NCBI GenBank assembly: GCA_002239045.1
Contig: MPNN01000001.1
Span: forward strand, 1 to 64,000
Direction of reading: 5' to 3'
DNA from: SAR202 cluster bacterium bin127
GTDB taxonomy: Bacteria > Chloroflexota > Dehalococcoidia > Lucifugimonadales > Lucifugimonadaceae
DNA length: 64,000 nt
This document shows positions 35,634 to 44,776 of this stretch, piece after piece. The translations under genes were made by a program, and so were the position numbers. How positions within the stretch are numbered: the stretch's first letter is position 1; every line of letters begins with the position of its first letter. The notes under the pieces are model-generated. The model made no database searches. It was not told the DNA's origin and saw nothing but the letters and a program-made list of their open reading frames with translations.

Positions 35634-36557
35634 CTACTGCTGTTGCTGTTGAGTCTGGATCCCCGCCGCGTCAAGTTCAGCTGCGAAGTGCGACGTCTCC
35701 AACTGTTCCTGCAATTCGAAGATTGAACCCGATGGCTCAGGGTGTTTCGGGAATGGCATGACAACTGGTACCGGTTCCAATCGAGGCCTGTTCGTAGCCT
35801 CGCCCCGCAACATGTCTCCCGTCCAAGCTTCCCAATCAGAGACTCCGTTCAGAGGCCAAGCATCAGCGGCCTGGTAGCCTATCAACAACAATCTACGCGG
35901 ACGATCTGAGATGTTGGGAGCCGAACCGTGCAACGTCCGAACGTGGTGTATCGAAACTCCCCCGGCCTTGATCCGAATCGGCACCGCCGCTTCCATGTCG
36001 AAATCTCTGTCTGAGACCGCGCCGATGAAATACCCATCCTGATGATGGCTCAACGCAGGACCTTTGTGCGATCCCGGGATGCCCATGAGACACCCGTTTT
36101 CGATCTCCATGTCGTCGAAGGTCAATCCGATCTCCAGGATGTCATCGTTCGTAGCTGGATAGAAACCCCAGTCGGTGTGCCATTCAACTTGAGCACCACC
36201 GCCAGGCGCCTTCATGTTCAACTTCGTGTGATGCAGCTTGATGTTTGGACCCAGAAGTTGCTCGATGATATCCAGTAACCCCTCCTTGCGCATCGCCGCC
36301 TCGTAAACCGGATGCCGTTTGTGCGGCTCTTTGATGCGTCGCAACTTCGGTGACTCTGCGCTGTGGCCAGCCGCAAAGTCCAGATCAAACATCTCCGTGT
36401 GTTCGGTCAACTCCGCAGACTGTTGAACGTACTCGTCCGTGACCTTTCGTAGCTGTTCGACCTCCTCCATCGAGAAGACATCGTTCACTCCGATGAATCC
36501 GTTCTTGTGATACTCGGCTATCTGTTCGTCCGTTAGTCGGGAAGTGGTAGTGCCCAT
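35634..36557 (-). CDS. Phytanoyl-CoA dioxygenase (PhyH) family protein
   Basis: 307-residue Fe(II)/2-oxoglutarate oxygenase. The iron ligands are visible as H127 and D129 (VEWHTDWGFYP) and H210 (RTLHGSAPNISDRPRR), with the 2-oxoglutarate Arg a few residues later. PGSHKGPALSHH is typical of the family. Substrate unknown; members hydroxylate lipids, quorum signals and osmolytes. The C-terminus ends in five Gln residues. ATG at 36557. It is convergent with the MmeI-like gene, 56 bp apart. Confidence 0.88.
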   Translation of the reverse strand: MGTTTSRLTDEQIAEYHKNGFIGVNDVFSMEEVEQLRKVTDEYVQQSAELTEHTEMFDLDFAAGHSAESPKLRRIKEPHKRHPVYEAAMRKEGLLDIIEQLLGPNIKLHHTKLNMKAPGGGAQVEWHTDWGFYPATNDDILEIGLTFDDMEIENGCLMGIPGSHKGPALSHHQDGYFIGAVSDRDFDMEAAVPIRIKAGGVSIHHVRTLHGSAPNISDRPRRLLLIGYQAADAWPLNGVSDWEAWTGDMLRGEATNRPRLEPVPVVMPFPKHPEPSGSIFELQEQLETSHFAAELDAAGIQTQQQQQ

Positions 36558-36626
36558 GGCTCCTAAGTCCTGATGACAACGTCGCGCGATGGTGCCGAAT
36601 TGTACGTTCGAATCCTCGAACGCCGC

Positions 36627-37835
36627 TCAAACCGATTTCACGGCTGCCCGCAACGGACGCGTGAGCGGACCGCGCCTCCCAATTACGATGCGATCCATAC
36701 CGAGCCAATCCGCCATCAACCGAAGCTCCGTGGCCAAATTCCCAGCTACCACTTCCTCATCGCACCCCGCTTCCAAGAACGCACTCGGTACCCGCAGGAC
36801 ACTCGCTTTCCGATCCGCCTTTAGATCTACGCGAGCAACGAACCTGTTGCCCATCAAGAACGGCAACACATAGTAGCCGTACTTGCGCTTTTTGGCCGGC
36901 GTGTAGATCTCGATCCGGTACTCGAAATCAAACAACCATTCAAGCCTGTCCCGAAACCAAGCGACAGGATCAAACGGCGACACGATAGCACAAGCATCCA
37001 GCGAATTGCGCGGCGCTTCGACCCCTGTCACTGCGAACATTTCAGATTTAACACCCTCGACACTTACTCGTTCCACCTCGCCGGATTTAATCAGGTGGCT
37101 GATCGCTGCGGATGCTTCTGTGCGTTTGATCCGGTAGTAGTCCGCGCAATCCCCAACTGTGCCGATTCCGAGCGATCTGATCGCCAACCGCATCATCTCG
37201 CGATGCGCTTCAATCCTGGAAAGCGATGGAACCGACAATATCTCCGGCGGAACAACACGTTCAAACAGATCGTATCGGCGAGCTGATCTCAACCGATCCG
37301 AAACTGCTAAAACTCCTTGGTGCAGGGATGTCTCCAAAACGAGTTTCGCCGTCGATGTCGACCAGTGACGCCCATACCGATCGCCTTTATTGTCGATGTC
37401 TGCAACCTCGAGAGGTCCTCGGTGTTCGATTTCGTCGGTCGTCGCCTTGGCAATGCCAGGATGTTCCGACATCACTTCGGCCCACTGACGCCAAGGTTGC
37501 CACTCCGCCATCCGGTGGCGGATCATCGGCAGGTGGTCCATCGGGACGAACGAGGCCACATGCACCCCATATTCGAAAACGTTGCGAGTTTCATACGCGT
37601 AACGGTGAAGCATTTCCAGTGGGTATGCACCGAGCCTGGAGAAGAATGGCATGTACTGAGCACGAACCAGAACGTTGATGGAGTCGATCTGCACGATGTT
37701 GAGCATGCGGACTACACGCTCGAAATCGCCGACGTCGACGGTCCCAACTTTCGGACGCGGAGTAGCGAACCCTTGTGCTGCAAGCGCGATGCTGCGCGCC
37801 TCATCGATGCTGAAAGTCCTTAGATCATTGGCCAC
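36627..37835 (-). CDS. AlkX/YcaQ-like winged-helix DNA glycosylase (HTH_42)
   Basis: 402 residues of the HTH_42 family, whose members AlkZ and E. coli YcaQ (AlkX) remove bulky or crosslinked alkylated bases. The catalytic motif near the N-terminus is Q49-I-D51 (NIVQIDSINVLVRAQY), the QxD form known from YcaQ rather than the QxQ of AlkZ. Further motifs are RNVFEYGVHVASFVP, VSPFDPVAWFRDRLEWLFDF, YTPAKKRKYGYYVLPFLMGN. GTG at 37835 is chosen over ATG at 37847; either start overlaps the end of the upstream SCO1664-like gene. Confidence 0.87.
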   Translation of the reverse strand: MANDLRTFSIDEARSIALAAQGFATPRPKVGTVDVGDFERVVRMLNIVQIDSINVLVRAQYMPFFSRLGAYPLEMLHRYAYETRNVFEYGVHVASFVPMDHLPMIRHRMAEWQPWRQWAEVMSEHPGIAKATTDEIEHRGPLEVADIDNKGDRYGRHWSTSTAKLVLETSLHQGVLAVSDRLRSARRYDLFERVVPPEILSVPSLSRIEAHREMMRLAIRSLGIGTVGDCADYYRIKRTEASAAISHLIKSGEVERVSVEGVKSEMFAVTGVEAPRNSLDACAIVSPFDPVAWFRDRLEWLFDFEYRIEIYTPAKKRKYGYYVLPFLMGNRFVARVDLKADRKASVLRVPSAFLEAGCDEEVVAGNLATELRLMADWLGMDRIVIGRRGPLTRPLRAAVKSV

Positions 37836-38566
37836 GGTACATTCCAATCCGGATCCAGCACCGGGAACGATCGATCGTCCAGCATCTCTTTGCCCCGTCG
37901 TAACAGAGATTCGATCTCGTGATCGTCGAGCGTGTCGGCCAACATCTTGCGTAGGTCTGCTTCAGTGTCATCTAGGTTGGAGACGAATCCATCGAGACTT
38001 TGCAGTAGTTCGTCGGAGTAGGGCGTACCGTTGAATTCGAACATCACGGTGCGCCGCCTCGCCAAAGGATTAAATGTCAATCCGTGATCAACCGCCCAAA
38101 GCTGCCCGTCGGCATCCAACAGGCAAGCGCCACCCTTGCGGTCCGCATTGTTGACAAGCACGTCGAACATCGCGATCGGCATGTAATCGTCAAGACGTTC
38201 CTCACGCAAGTTGAAGTAATGCTTAGTGAAATCGGCGTCAATGAATAGCTGCACACTACCCACCCCATGCGGCCCCTCTCGCACGACCGTAGGTGGTACC
38301 GCTGGCCACCCCAACTCGTCGGCCACTACATAGGCTGACAACTCACGGTTGTGCAACGTGCCGTATGGAAAGTCTCGTAACGGACGTTCGCCCGCCGCGG
38401 GTTTGTAGATGCCGTAAACCTCATCGTCATCATCCGCCAGCCGAACAACAAACACGTAATTTGAACCGCCAGGGTGGAGTCCGATGCCGGTTATCGGCCA
38501 CTCGCTTAGCCGACGTTCGATCTCTTGCCGACTCAACCCGGCGACCGAGTCGGATTGCATATTCAT
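37820..38566 (-). CDS. SCO1664 family kinase-like protein
   Basis: 248 residues of the SCO1664 family, which has a PI3K/protein-kinase-like fold. Visible are a probable ATP lysine in VYGIYKPAAGERPL, a catalytic-loop-like MFDVLVNNADRKGGACLL and a metal-loop-like WAVDHGLTF. Activity is not proven for the family. In Actinobacteria it accompanies DUF3090 and a phosphoglycerate-mutase-like gene; here DUF3090 lies 40 bp upstream but no mutase gene is seen. Its end overlaps the AlkX-like gene, so the three are likely one operon. Confidence 0.88.
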   Translation of the reverse strand: MNMQSDSVAGLSRQEIERRLSEWPITGIGLHPGGSNYVFVVRLADDDDEVYGIYKPAAGERPLRDFPYGTLHNRELSAYVVADELGWPAVPPTVVREGPHGVGSVQLFIDADFTKHYFNLREERLDDYMPIAMFDVLVNNADRKGGACLLDADGQLWAVDHGLTFNPLARRRTVMFEFNGTPYSDELLQSLDGFVSNLDDTEADLRKMLADTLDDHEIESLLRRGKEMLDDRSFPVLDPDWNVPWPMI

Positions 38567-38606
38567 GGCGCCGCGGCTCTAAACGCCGCAGTTTTAGTAG
38601 GGAAGT

Positions 38607-39176
38607 TCAATCCTCATCGTCCGTGAGCTGGTCGATGATAGCGGCACCAAGATCGATGTCGTGACCGTTGCGACGTTCGCAGACGTGGTCTTCATCTGGG
38701 TTGATCGCGATGTGGCAATAAGGGCAGATTGGCCGGCCAGCGGCGACGATGTCCATGCCGCGTTGAGCGATGAACACGGCTTGCTGATGGGAAAAACCAA
38801 ACTGCAATATAACGGGATCAGGATCTTCTTCACCCGCCTCGATCTCATCCAATCCGACGCCCGCCGCTGCGAAAAGGAAGACCTTCTTGCCCGAGTCGTA
38901 CTGCATCGCGATGCGCGCCGCTTTGAATTCGACTTCCCCTTCCGAATCCGGCGGCATATCGGAAAGTGTCCGATCGGCGATATCGGCGTCTTGATCCATC
39001 TTCTCGAGCGCATTGCTCAGCGAGAAGGCGATGTTATACAACTGCTCTTTTTCAAGCCAGACTACCGCCGATCCGCGTTCGCTGTTGGCGGTGATGTTGA
39101 AGGTTCGTTGTCCTGGCTCGCCATAAGTCAGAACCTGCAAATCGTCAACAATTCCAAGGTGAGTTGAGTGCTCCAA
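38607..39176 (-). CDS. DUF3090 family protein
   Basis: 189 residues, nearly full-length match to the DUF3090 pattern: GEPGQRTFNITANSE, AVVWLEKEQLYNIAFSLSNA, FKAARIAMQYDSGKKVF. The C-terminus has a zinc-binding CPYCHIAINPDEDHVC instead of the more usual CPLC-x-H-x-C spacing. Function unknown. Start is TTG at 39176 with AAGGAGAC about 10 nt upstream. First gene of a DUF3090-SCO1664-AlkX-like unit on the minus strand. Confidence 0.9.
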   Translation of the reverse strand: MEHSTHLGIVDDLQVLTYGEPGQRTFNITANSERGSAVVWLEKEQLYNIAFSLSNALEKMDQDADIADRTLSDMPPDSEGEVEFKAARIAMQYDSGKKVFLFAAAGVGLDEIEAGEEDPDPVILQFGFSHQQAVFIAQRGMDIVAAGRPICPYCHIAINPDEDHVCERRNGHDIDLGAAIIDQLTDDED

Positions 39177-39284
39177 ACTGAGTGTCTCCTTGACGCCGAA
39201 GCAGGCGCGTTTCCAACCTCGCCGTCTTCGATGTCGTGATTGATTCTAGCAACTCACAGCAAATGAGTACTGTGCACGACTACC

Positions 39285-39314
39285 GTCATTCCGGCGAAAG
39301 CCGGAATCCAGAGG
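39285..39314. repeat. 30-nt interspersed palindromic repeat, copy 2
   Basis: Identical over 30 nt to 1489-1518 (arms ATTCCGGC and GCCGGAAT around GAAA). It sits in the gap between the DUF3090 start and the T-box leader. Confidence 0.85.
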
Positions 39315-39770
39315 GGCCTAGCAACCGTGGTCCATGCCGAAACTCACTGCCGTGCCGCAGTTCCGATAGTTATGCGCAGAACCCAATCGTGCACCACCGG
39401 TCAAAGCGATTCTTGCGCGGTCAATGGGCGTAATGTACGATTCCGAATTGAAACAGGTTTCAAAGGCGTGGTGGTCAAAATGACCACTAATCGGAGACGG
39501 GAAGCCCGAATTCTTGAATTATCTAGATGGGTACACCTGACATCGCTCCGTAGCTTCTGGAAGAAAACGCTCCTCGGATCTCCGATCGGCGTCATTAGAA
39601 CCAGACGGTGGCGAACCGATATCACGCACGTAATGAGTGGCGTAGATTCCTAACCGGACTGTGCAAGGTGGGTGGTACCGCGAGCAACACGTCAGGTCAA
39701 TCGTTGACCCGGCAGCCCGTCCCATCGATCAAGGACGTGCGCAGTGAATGAATTGACCGCACTCGAGCCG
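39315..39770 (+). promoter_or_regulatory. T-box riboswitch ahead of cimA (5' limit uncertain)
   Basis: The T-box sequence AAGGTGGGTGGTACCGCGAG at 39665-39684 is clear. The 39315-39660 stretch has no gene and should hold stem I, but I could not fix its boundaries or the specifier codon; an ATC near 39630 (GAACCGATATCACG) is one possibility and would be an Ile codon, as expected for a citramalate synthase gene. Uncharged tRNA would favour read-through into cimA. Confidence 0.82.
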
Positions 39771-39800
39771 CCCGTCCTCAATCAGGACGGGTTTTATTTT
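39771..39800 (+). terminator. T-box intrinsic terminator before cimA
   Basis: CCCGTCCT (39771-39778) pairs with AGGACGGG (39784-39791) and is followed by TTTTATTTT. Together with the T-box sequence upstream it forms the classical terminator/antiterminator pair. Confidence 0.9.
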
Positions 39801-39822
39801 GCCCGTAGGGAATCGTCGAGAA

Positions 39823-41505
39823 ATGCAAACGACCGAAACAGCCAGCAGTCCTAACAACGCAGCGCACGCCGCGAGCACGAGAACGGCTGAGATTTACGAC
39901 ACAACGCTGCGAGACGGTGCCCAGCAAGAGGGCATTTCGCTGTCGGTCGAAGACAAACTCGCCATTACAAAACTGCTCGACGAGTTCGGCATCGACGTCA
40001 TCGAAGGCGGGTATGCGGGAGCTACGCCGAAGGATGACGAGTATTTCCAACGCGTGCAAGATATGGAATTGCGGCACTCACAGATCGCCGCATTCGGCAA
40101 CACGCGGCGCGCTGACGCCGATTGTGACGACGACGTTACCATCCAGGCCTTGCTCCAAACCGAGGCTCCGATCACAACCATCGTCGGCAAGGCGTCCGAG
40201 TATCAGGTCCGCGTCGTTTTGGAAACGACCGTCGAAGAAAACCTAGCGATGATTGCAGACTCCGTGTCGTATCTCAAATCGCATGGGCGACGGGTGTTTT
40301 ACGACGCCGAACACTTTTTTGACGGCTACAAAGACAACGCCGACTACGCGATCCGTTGCCTTCGATCGGCCTACGACGCGGGTGCCGAACGATTGATTTT
40401 GTGCGATACCAACGGCGGAACATTGCCGTATGAGGTCGCGGAGATCGTCGGCGAAATCAAACGGGAATTGCCGGACGACGCAGTGTTGGGCATCCATACG
40501 CACAACGATACCGATACCGCCGTCGCCTCAGCAATAGAGGCGTTCCGAGCAGGCGCACACCAAATCCAAGGGTGCATCAACGGATACGGCGAGCGAACCG
40601 GCAACGCCAATTTGGTCAGCGTTATCGGTAACCTCAACCTCAAAATGGGAATCGACGCCGTCGGATCTGAGAAGTTGCCGGAACTTACGAGCGTCTCGAA
40701 TTTCGTTTCCGAAATCGTCAATCGTCGCCCGTTCCCGTACCAACCGTATGTCGGTATCAGTGCGTTCGCCCACAAGGGCGGTCTTCACGCCGCTGCCACT
40801 GAGAAATCCTCGGCGGCATACCAACACATCGAACCGAGCGTGGTCGGCAATGGCACACGCATCACGATCTCTGAATTGTCGGGACGCGGGAATGTGATGC
40901 GGTTGATCCGAGACTTGGGATTGGACAGCGAATTGACCCGCGACGACGCGAGGCGAATTGTGGAGCATATCAAGCACCAAGAAGCTCTGGGCTTCGCCTA
41001 CGAAAACGCTTACGCATCGTTGGAGCTTGTAGTGCTACGTAACCTGCCGAACTACGAACCACCGTTCGAGCTGGTCGATTTCATGGTCATCGTGGAAAAT
41101 CGCCGCCGAGCTTCTTTCGGCACCGGTTGGAGGGATGATGGTCGCGAACACCCCGTTTTGTCAGAGGCGACGGTGAAAATCCGGGTCGACGAGGAAGTTT
41201 ACCTTGAAGCCGCCGAGGGCAATGGACCCGTGGACGCTCTTAACCGAGGCTTGCGAAAAGCCATCTCCGACCAACATCCCGAAATCAACAGCATCAACCT
41301 TACTGACTACAAGGTTCGCGTGGTGAACGAGACGTTGGGCACCGGCGCTTCAGTTCGAGTGTCCATCGAATCGGCTGCTGAGGGGGAAGTCTGGCGCACG
41401 GTCGGCGCGTCGACAAACGTCATCAACGCGAGCTGGATGGCACTTGCAGACTCGGCCGAGTGGTGGCTGAATCACAAATTGAGGCAAAAAAGCGCCGGCG
41501 CTTAA
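39823..41505 (+). CDS. cimA: (R)-citramalate synthase
   Basis: LeuA-related enzyme that condenses pyruvate and acetyl-CoA to citramalate, a threonine-independent route to 2-ketobutyrate and isoleucine. 560 residues: YDTTLRDGAQQEGISLSVED, GYAGATPKDDEYFQ, FYDAEHFFDGYKDNADYA, HTHNDTDTAVASAIEAFR metal site, GYGERTGNANLVSV, ending in the LeuA-type regulatory domain. FFDGYKDN and YAGATPKD distinguish this class from LeuA. The frame opens at 39799, but ATG at 39823 fits homologues. Controlled by the upstream T-box. Confidence 0.92.
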   Translation: MQTTETASSPNNAAHAASTRTAEIYDTTLRDGAQQEGISLSVEDKLAITKLLDEFGIDVIEGGYAGATPKDDEYFQRVQDMELRHSQIAAFGNTRRADADCDDDVTIQALLQTEAPITTIVGKASEYQVRVVLETTVEENLAMIADSVSYLKSHGRRVFYDAEHFFDGYKDNADYAIRCLRSAYDAGAERLILCDTNGGTLPYEVAEIVGEIKRELPDDAVLGIHTHNDTDTAVASAIEAFRAGAHQIQGCINGYGERTGNANLVSVIGNLNLKMGIDAVGSEKLPELTSVSNFVSEIVNRRPFPYQPYVGISAFAHKGGLHAAATEKSSAAYQHIEPSVVGNGTRITISELSGRGNVMRLIRDLGLDSELTRDDARRIVEHIKHQEALGFAYENAYASLELVVLRNLPNYEPPFELVDFMVIVENRRRASFGTGWRDDGREHPVLSEATVKIRVDEEVYLEAAEGNGPVDALNRGLRKAISDQHPEINSINLTDYKVRVVNETLGTGASVRVSIESAAEGEVWRTVGASTNVINASWMALADSAEWWLNHKLRQKSAGA

Positions 41506-42476
41506 CCACTGCGCTGCCTGCGGCGTGCATGCCACGGCCCGCGTCGCCAAAGTTTGTTGAGCTGGCTAGGCCGTCGAAACTGTACGTTCTCGGCGATAAA
41601 CCGCATCGTCGTCGGATGCGCGCCGAGCATGATGCCCCGCCAATCTCGAAGGTTCCTAAACGTTGCCGCGTCGTTGGTGTACGGCTGAGACCAACCGTCG
41701 AAATTTCGCCAATTGCCATCCGAGGCGAGAATCATCACCTCGCCGCCAGCTTCCCGCACGATGATCACCGCTGCGGCAAAGTCCCATACGGCCGCCGTAC
41801 CGCCGATGGCGTATTGATACAACCCGGTCCCAACGCTCGCCATCTCGTGGGAAGCGCTGCCGGTAACTCGGACATCGCCAGCATGACTCCGGAACCGGCT
41901 ATCGAATCTGAATGCGCTGCGGGCGTTTCCCGGAAGCACCGACAACCGTCCGGAAACCGGTCTTCCCAATTCGTCGGTCGGTTCAAGGACACGCATCGTC
42001 TGACCATCGCGCTTGGCACCACCGTTCAAGCGTGCGTGCACTACGATCCCGCCGTCGTCTGATGTTGGCCAAGGACTCCAAACCGCGCCGACGATCGGTG
42101 TTCCGCGGTGCATCAGAGCCACGGATACCGCATGTGTCATCGATCCGTTTACGTAGTTTGCGGTTCCGTCGATGGGGTCCACAGCCCAAACCAAATCCGC
42201 CGCTGGGTCAACTTCTTCGGTCTGGTCTTCCTCACCCAAGAACTGGTGCTCGGGAAAACGTTCAGTAACGATGTCGGAGATGATGACTTGGGAATTCTTG
42301 TCAACATCGGTCACCAAGTCCCGTCCAGGTCTTCCAGTCTTCGATTCGATCTCCATCGGCGACGAGATCCGCTCCAACACGTAGGTGCCGGCCGTCGAAG
42401 CCGCTTCAACCGCGACCGCTTCGAATTCTTCGAGTTGTGCGTCATCGAAATGCTGCAACATCGTGCTCTGTGTCAT
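41502..42476 (-). CDS. Inositol monophosphatase family protein
   Basis: 324 residues with the Mg-dependent phosphatase signature: LVTDVDKNSQ, FLGEEDQTEE, WAVDPIDGTANYVNG (metal site) and GTAAVWDFAAAVIIVREAGG. Substrates in the family include inositol phosphates, fructose-1,6-bisphosphate and 3'-phosphoadenosine 5'-phosphate. ATG at 42476 (MTQST) is preferred to ATG at 42509. The stop overlaps that of cimA by 4 bp, tail to tail. About 35 basic residues at the C-terminus (SQLNKLWRRGPWHARRRQRS) are unusual for the family. Confidence 0.88.
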   Translation of the reverse strand: MTQSTMLQHFDDAQLEEFEAVAVEAASTAGTYVLERISSPMEIESKTGRPGRDLVTDVDKNSQVIISDIVTERFPEHQFLGEEDQTEEVDPAADLVWAVDPIDGTANYVNGSMTHAVSVALMHRGTPIVGAVWSPWPTSDDGGIVVHARLNGGAKRDGQTMRVLEPTDELGRPVSGRLSVLPGNARSAFRFDSRFRSHAGDVRVTGSASHEMASVGTGLYQYAIGGTAAVWDFAAAVIIVREAGGEVMILASDGNWRNFDGWSQPYTNDAATFRNLRDWRGIMLGAHPTTMRFIAENVQFRRPSQLNKLWRRGPWHARRRQRSG

Positions 42477-42621
42477 GGGTTCCTTCGCGTCCGTTCCATG
42501 GCGATGCATCTGACGGATTCGAACGCATCGTATCTTGAAGTTGGAATAGACTGAATCTTAATGAATGATGACACTTGGAGTTGTCGTTTTCGCAAGGAGA
42601 AATTCGAGACGACGAGAAGAG

Positions 42622-43536
42622 ATGAATAGTCAGCAATCGGTAAGAAAGCTCAAACGCGATCCAGGCATCGTTTCACGCATGTATTTCACCATGCTGCTCA
42701 TCGGAATCCTGTACGGTCTGTTTGCGTACGTCATGATGCGGCTTGGAATGCCACTAGCGTTCGTCGGTGTCATCGTCCTCGGATTGGCCGTTTTCCAATA
42801 CTTCATGTCCGATCGCTTGGTGATGATGTCGACGGGAGCTAAAGAGGTTGCAGAGGACCAAGCGCCCAATCTCCATGCCATGATCCGTGAACTGGCGGAT
42901 CGTTACGCCATGCCGATGCCCAAGGTCGCGATAATCGAATCCGCAATGCCGAACGCATTTGCCACCGGGCGAAACCCCAACAATGCACTAGTAGCGGTAA
43001 CCACCGGAATCCTCCAACGCTTGACTCGGCGAGAGCTCAGAGCCGTCTTGGGGCACGAGTTGGCTCACGTTGCGAACGGCGATATGAAGGTTCTGGCAAT
43101 CTCGAACTTCTTCGTGACGCTGACAAGTTTCCTGATGACCATGTTCTTCTTCAACATGTTGTTCGGCAGGCGTGATACCGGGGGTGGTTCCGCGCCATTT
43201 ATGATCGCGTATCTGGTGACGATACTCGTTTACTTCCTCGGAAAGTTGCTTGTGTTGGCATTGACGCGTTATCGTGAATATGGTGCAGACCACACAGGCG
43301 CTGAAATCTCTGGCGACCCAGGTGGCCTAGCCGATGCATTAGAGAAAATAGCAATGGGCATGGATTACATACCGGATCAAGACCTCAGGCGATTGCAGAC
43401 CGCTCAGGCGTTCTTGTTTGCTCCTGCACTCCGAGGATTCGCCGGCAATATGTTTTCAACACACCCGCCGATCGAGGAACGCATCGCTCGACTGCGCGAT
43501 CTCGAGGTGGAAATGCGCTACGGGTACCGCAACTGA
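42622..43536 (+). CDS. htpX: HtpX-like membrane zinc protease
   Basis: M48 protease that degrades damaged membrane proteins under envelope stress. 304 residues: two N-terminal transmembrane helices (about 20-58), the zinc motif GHELAHVANGD, two further helices (about 165-185 and 195-215), the third zinc ligand in EYGADHTGAEISG and the terminal STHPPIEERIARLRDLE. ATG at 42622 follows GAGAAGAG; an earlier ATG in the frame (42565) lacks support. Translation is coupled to pspAB by a TGATG overlap. Confidence 0.93.
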   Translation: MNSQQSVRKLKRDPGIVSRMYFTMLLIGILYGLFAYVMMRLGMPLAFVGVIVLGLAVFQYFMSDRLVMMSTGAKEVAEDQAPNLHAMIRELADRYAMPMPKVAIIESAMPNAFATGRNPNNALVAVTTGILQRLTRRELRAVLGHELAHVANGDMKVLAISNFFVTLTSFLMTMFFFNMLFGRRDTGGGSAPFMIAYLVTILVYFLGKLLVLALTRYREYGADHTGAEISGDPGGLADALEKIAMGMDYIPDQDLRRLQTAQAFLFAPALRGFAGNMFSTHPPIEERIARLRDLEVEMRYGYRN

Positions 43537-44147
43537 TGGGTTGGTTCTCAGGTCGACGAAAGTCCGCAGATTCGCTTTGGGATTCGATGTCATCCGTCTC
43601 ACGGATGGTCGACGGGTTCAAACGCGAAGGCGAGGCGGTTTCTCCGAGAAGACAAGCAGGAATTGTGTACCGCCATGACGACGACGTTCCGATTTTGGCG
43701 GCGATATCCGATCAATTGGACGAAATCCTTTACGATGGCCCGGGTTCTACCAAGACGGCTTGGGAACTCAAAGACGATGAACACGGCATGCGCTGGGCGG
43801 TCCTCAACGACGGCAATTTCGCGGATCTCCTGAGTTCGGTCTTCACCGTAACCAACGCCATCCAGATGAACGGCGGGGGCCAAAACCTCCTTGCTGCCGT
43901 CTTCGAGTTCGACTTCGCCAATCACGCTGTCAACCCTAATTCGATGGTCGGTTCGGGTTTCGTCCATGCATATCTGATTTACCGCTACGACCGGAATAGC
44001 TACTACCCGTTTGTCCCGACTGGTGAAACCGCCGGCGAACGCGATCGCGAGTCTGAGCGGATGTTGGGCACGGCAGTGCGTGGGGCCGGCTTGAAGACCG
44101 AAAACTCGTTGACCGAGTGGCTCGGCCTCTGGGGTATACCGTTTTAG
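43536..44147 (+). CDS. pspAB: PspAB-like protein (HtpX-associated)
   Basis: 203 residues resembling actinobacterial PspA-associated protein PspAB: PGSTKTAWELKDDEHGMRWA, DLLSSVFTVTNAIQMNGGGQ, AYLIYRYDRNSYYPFVPTG and the closing ENSLTEWLGLWGIPF. These proteins are typically encoded beside htpX, as here, with a one-base overlap, and are thought to act in membrane-stress response. No pspA homologue is seen in the window. Confidence 0.85.
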   Translation: MGWFSGRRKSADSLWDSMSSVSRMVDGFKREGEAVSPRRQAGIVYRHDDDVPILAAISDQLDEILYDGPGSTKTAWELKDDEHGMRWAVLNDGNFADLLSSVFTVTNAIQMNGGGQNLLAAVFEFDFANHAVNPNSMVGSGFVHAYLIYRYDRNSYYPFVPTGETAGERDRESERMLGTAVRGAGLKTENSLTEWLGLWGIPF

Positions 44148-44164
44148 CGCGTCGCGCCTGAGAT

Positions 44165-44776
44165 TTGAACCCCTTACTAGCAGTAGCAGCTCCTGACGAT
44201 CTAGTTCTGGAGCAACTGACCGTCGAATGCGACAACAACGAGATCGCATTCGAGCGCGTCGATGCTCAGTTGCCACCAAACGCCACGGGTCTGCTGATCT
44301 ACGCGCCTAACGATGCAACTTTCGACGAATCGTTCGACATTGACCTCTCACAAACGGTGCAGCAGGCCATAAGTGCGAGCGTCCCAATATTGGCATCGGC
44401 TACAGGAATGCATCTTCTCAACGCCACACTGGATGGGAGTCGACCACATGAAACTGCCGCTCATGCCCATGCCGTCACCGACGAACGAAGACGCAGTTCG
44501 ATCTTCTTGGCTCCCGGCGCCAAGGTTTCATCGACCATTGGTGGATCGGGATGGCTGAGCATCCAATGCGACCACCGGAACGGAATTTCGCAGGCGGATC
44601 TGGCGATGGATTTGATGCCCTCAGCGATCGCTGATGACCGTGTCGTCGAGGCATATGAAATGCCCGGCCACCAGTGGGTTATTGGCGTTCAGTGGGACAT
44701 TTTCAGCGCGAATCCTATACCGCGCGGATTTGATGCGATTTGGATGGCGTTTATGGAGCGCTTAGCAGGTGATTAG
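44165..44776 (+). CDS. Catalytically dead peptidase C26/class I glutamine amidotransferase-like protein
   Basis: 203 residues, TTG start. It keeps the outline of the gamma-Glu-GABA hydrolase (PuuD/C26) fold: PILASATGMHLLNATLDGS stands where the family has PVLGICRGMQLLN, and VVEAYEMPGHQWVIGVQWDI where the family has IEA...GVQWHPE. The nucleophilic Cys is A79 and the catalytic His is D178, with the HPE Glu replaced by Phe180, so the triad is gone. It may bind a ligand or partner. It follows pspAB by 17 bp and could be co-transcribed with htpX-pspAB. Confidence 0.72.
   Translation: MNPLLAVAAPDDLVLEQLTVECDNNEIAFERVDAQLPPNATGLLIYAPNDATFDESFDIDLSQTVQQAISASVPILASATGMHLLNATLDGSRPHETAAHAHAVTDERRRSSIFLAPGAKVSSTIGGSGWLSIQCDHRNGISQADLAMDLMPSAIADDRVVEAYEMPGHQWVIGVQWDIFSANPIPRGFDAIWMAFMERLAGD

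Noticed and set aside
1489..39314. CRISPR array
   Set aside because: The palindromic repeat has only two copies 38 kb apart and no regular spacers; no cas genes are present.
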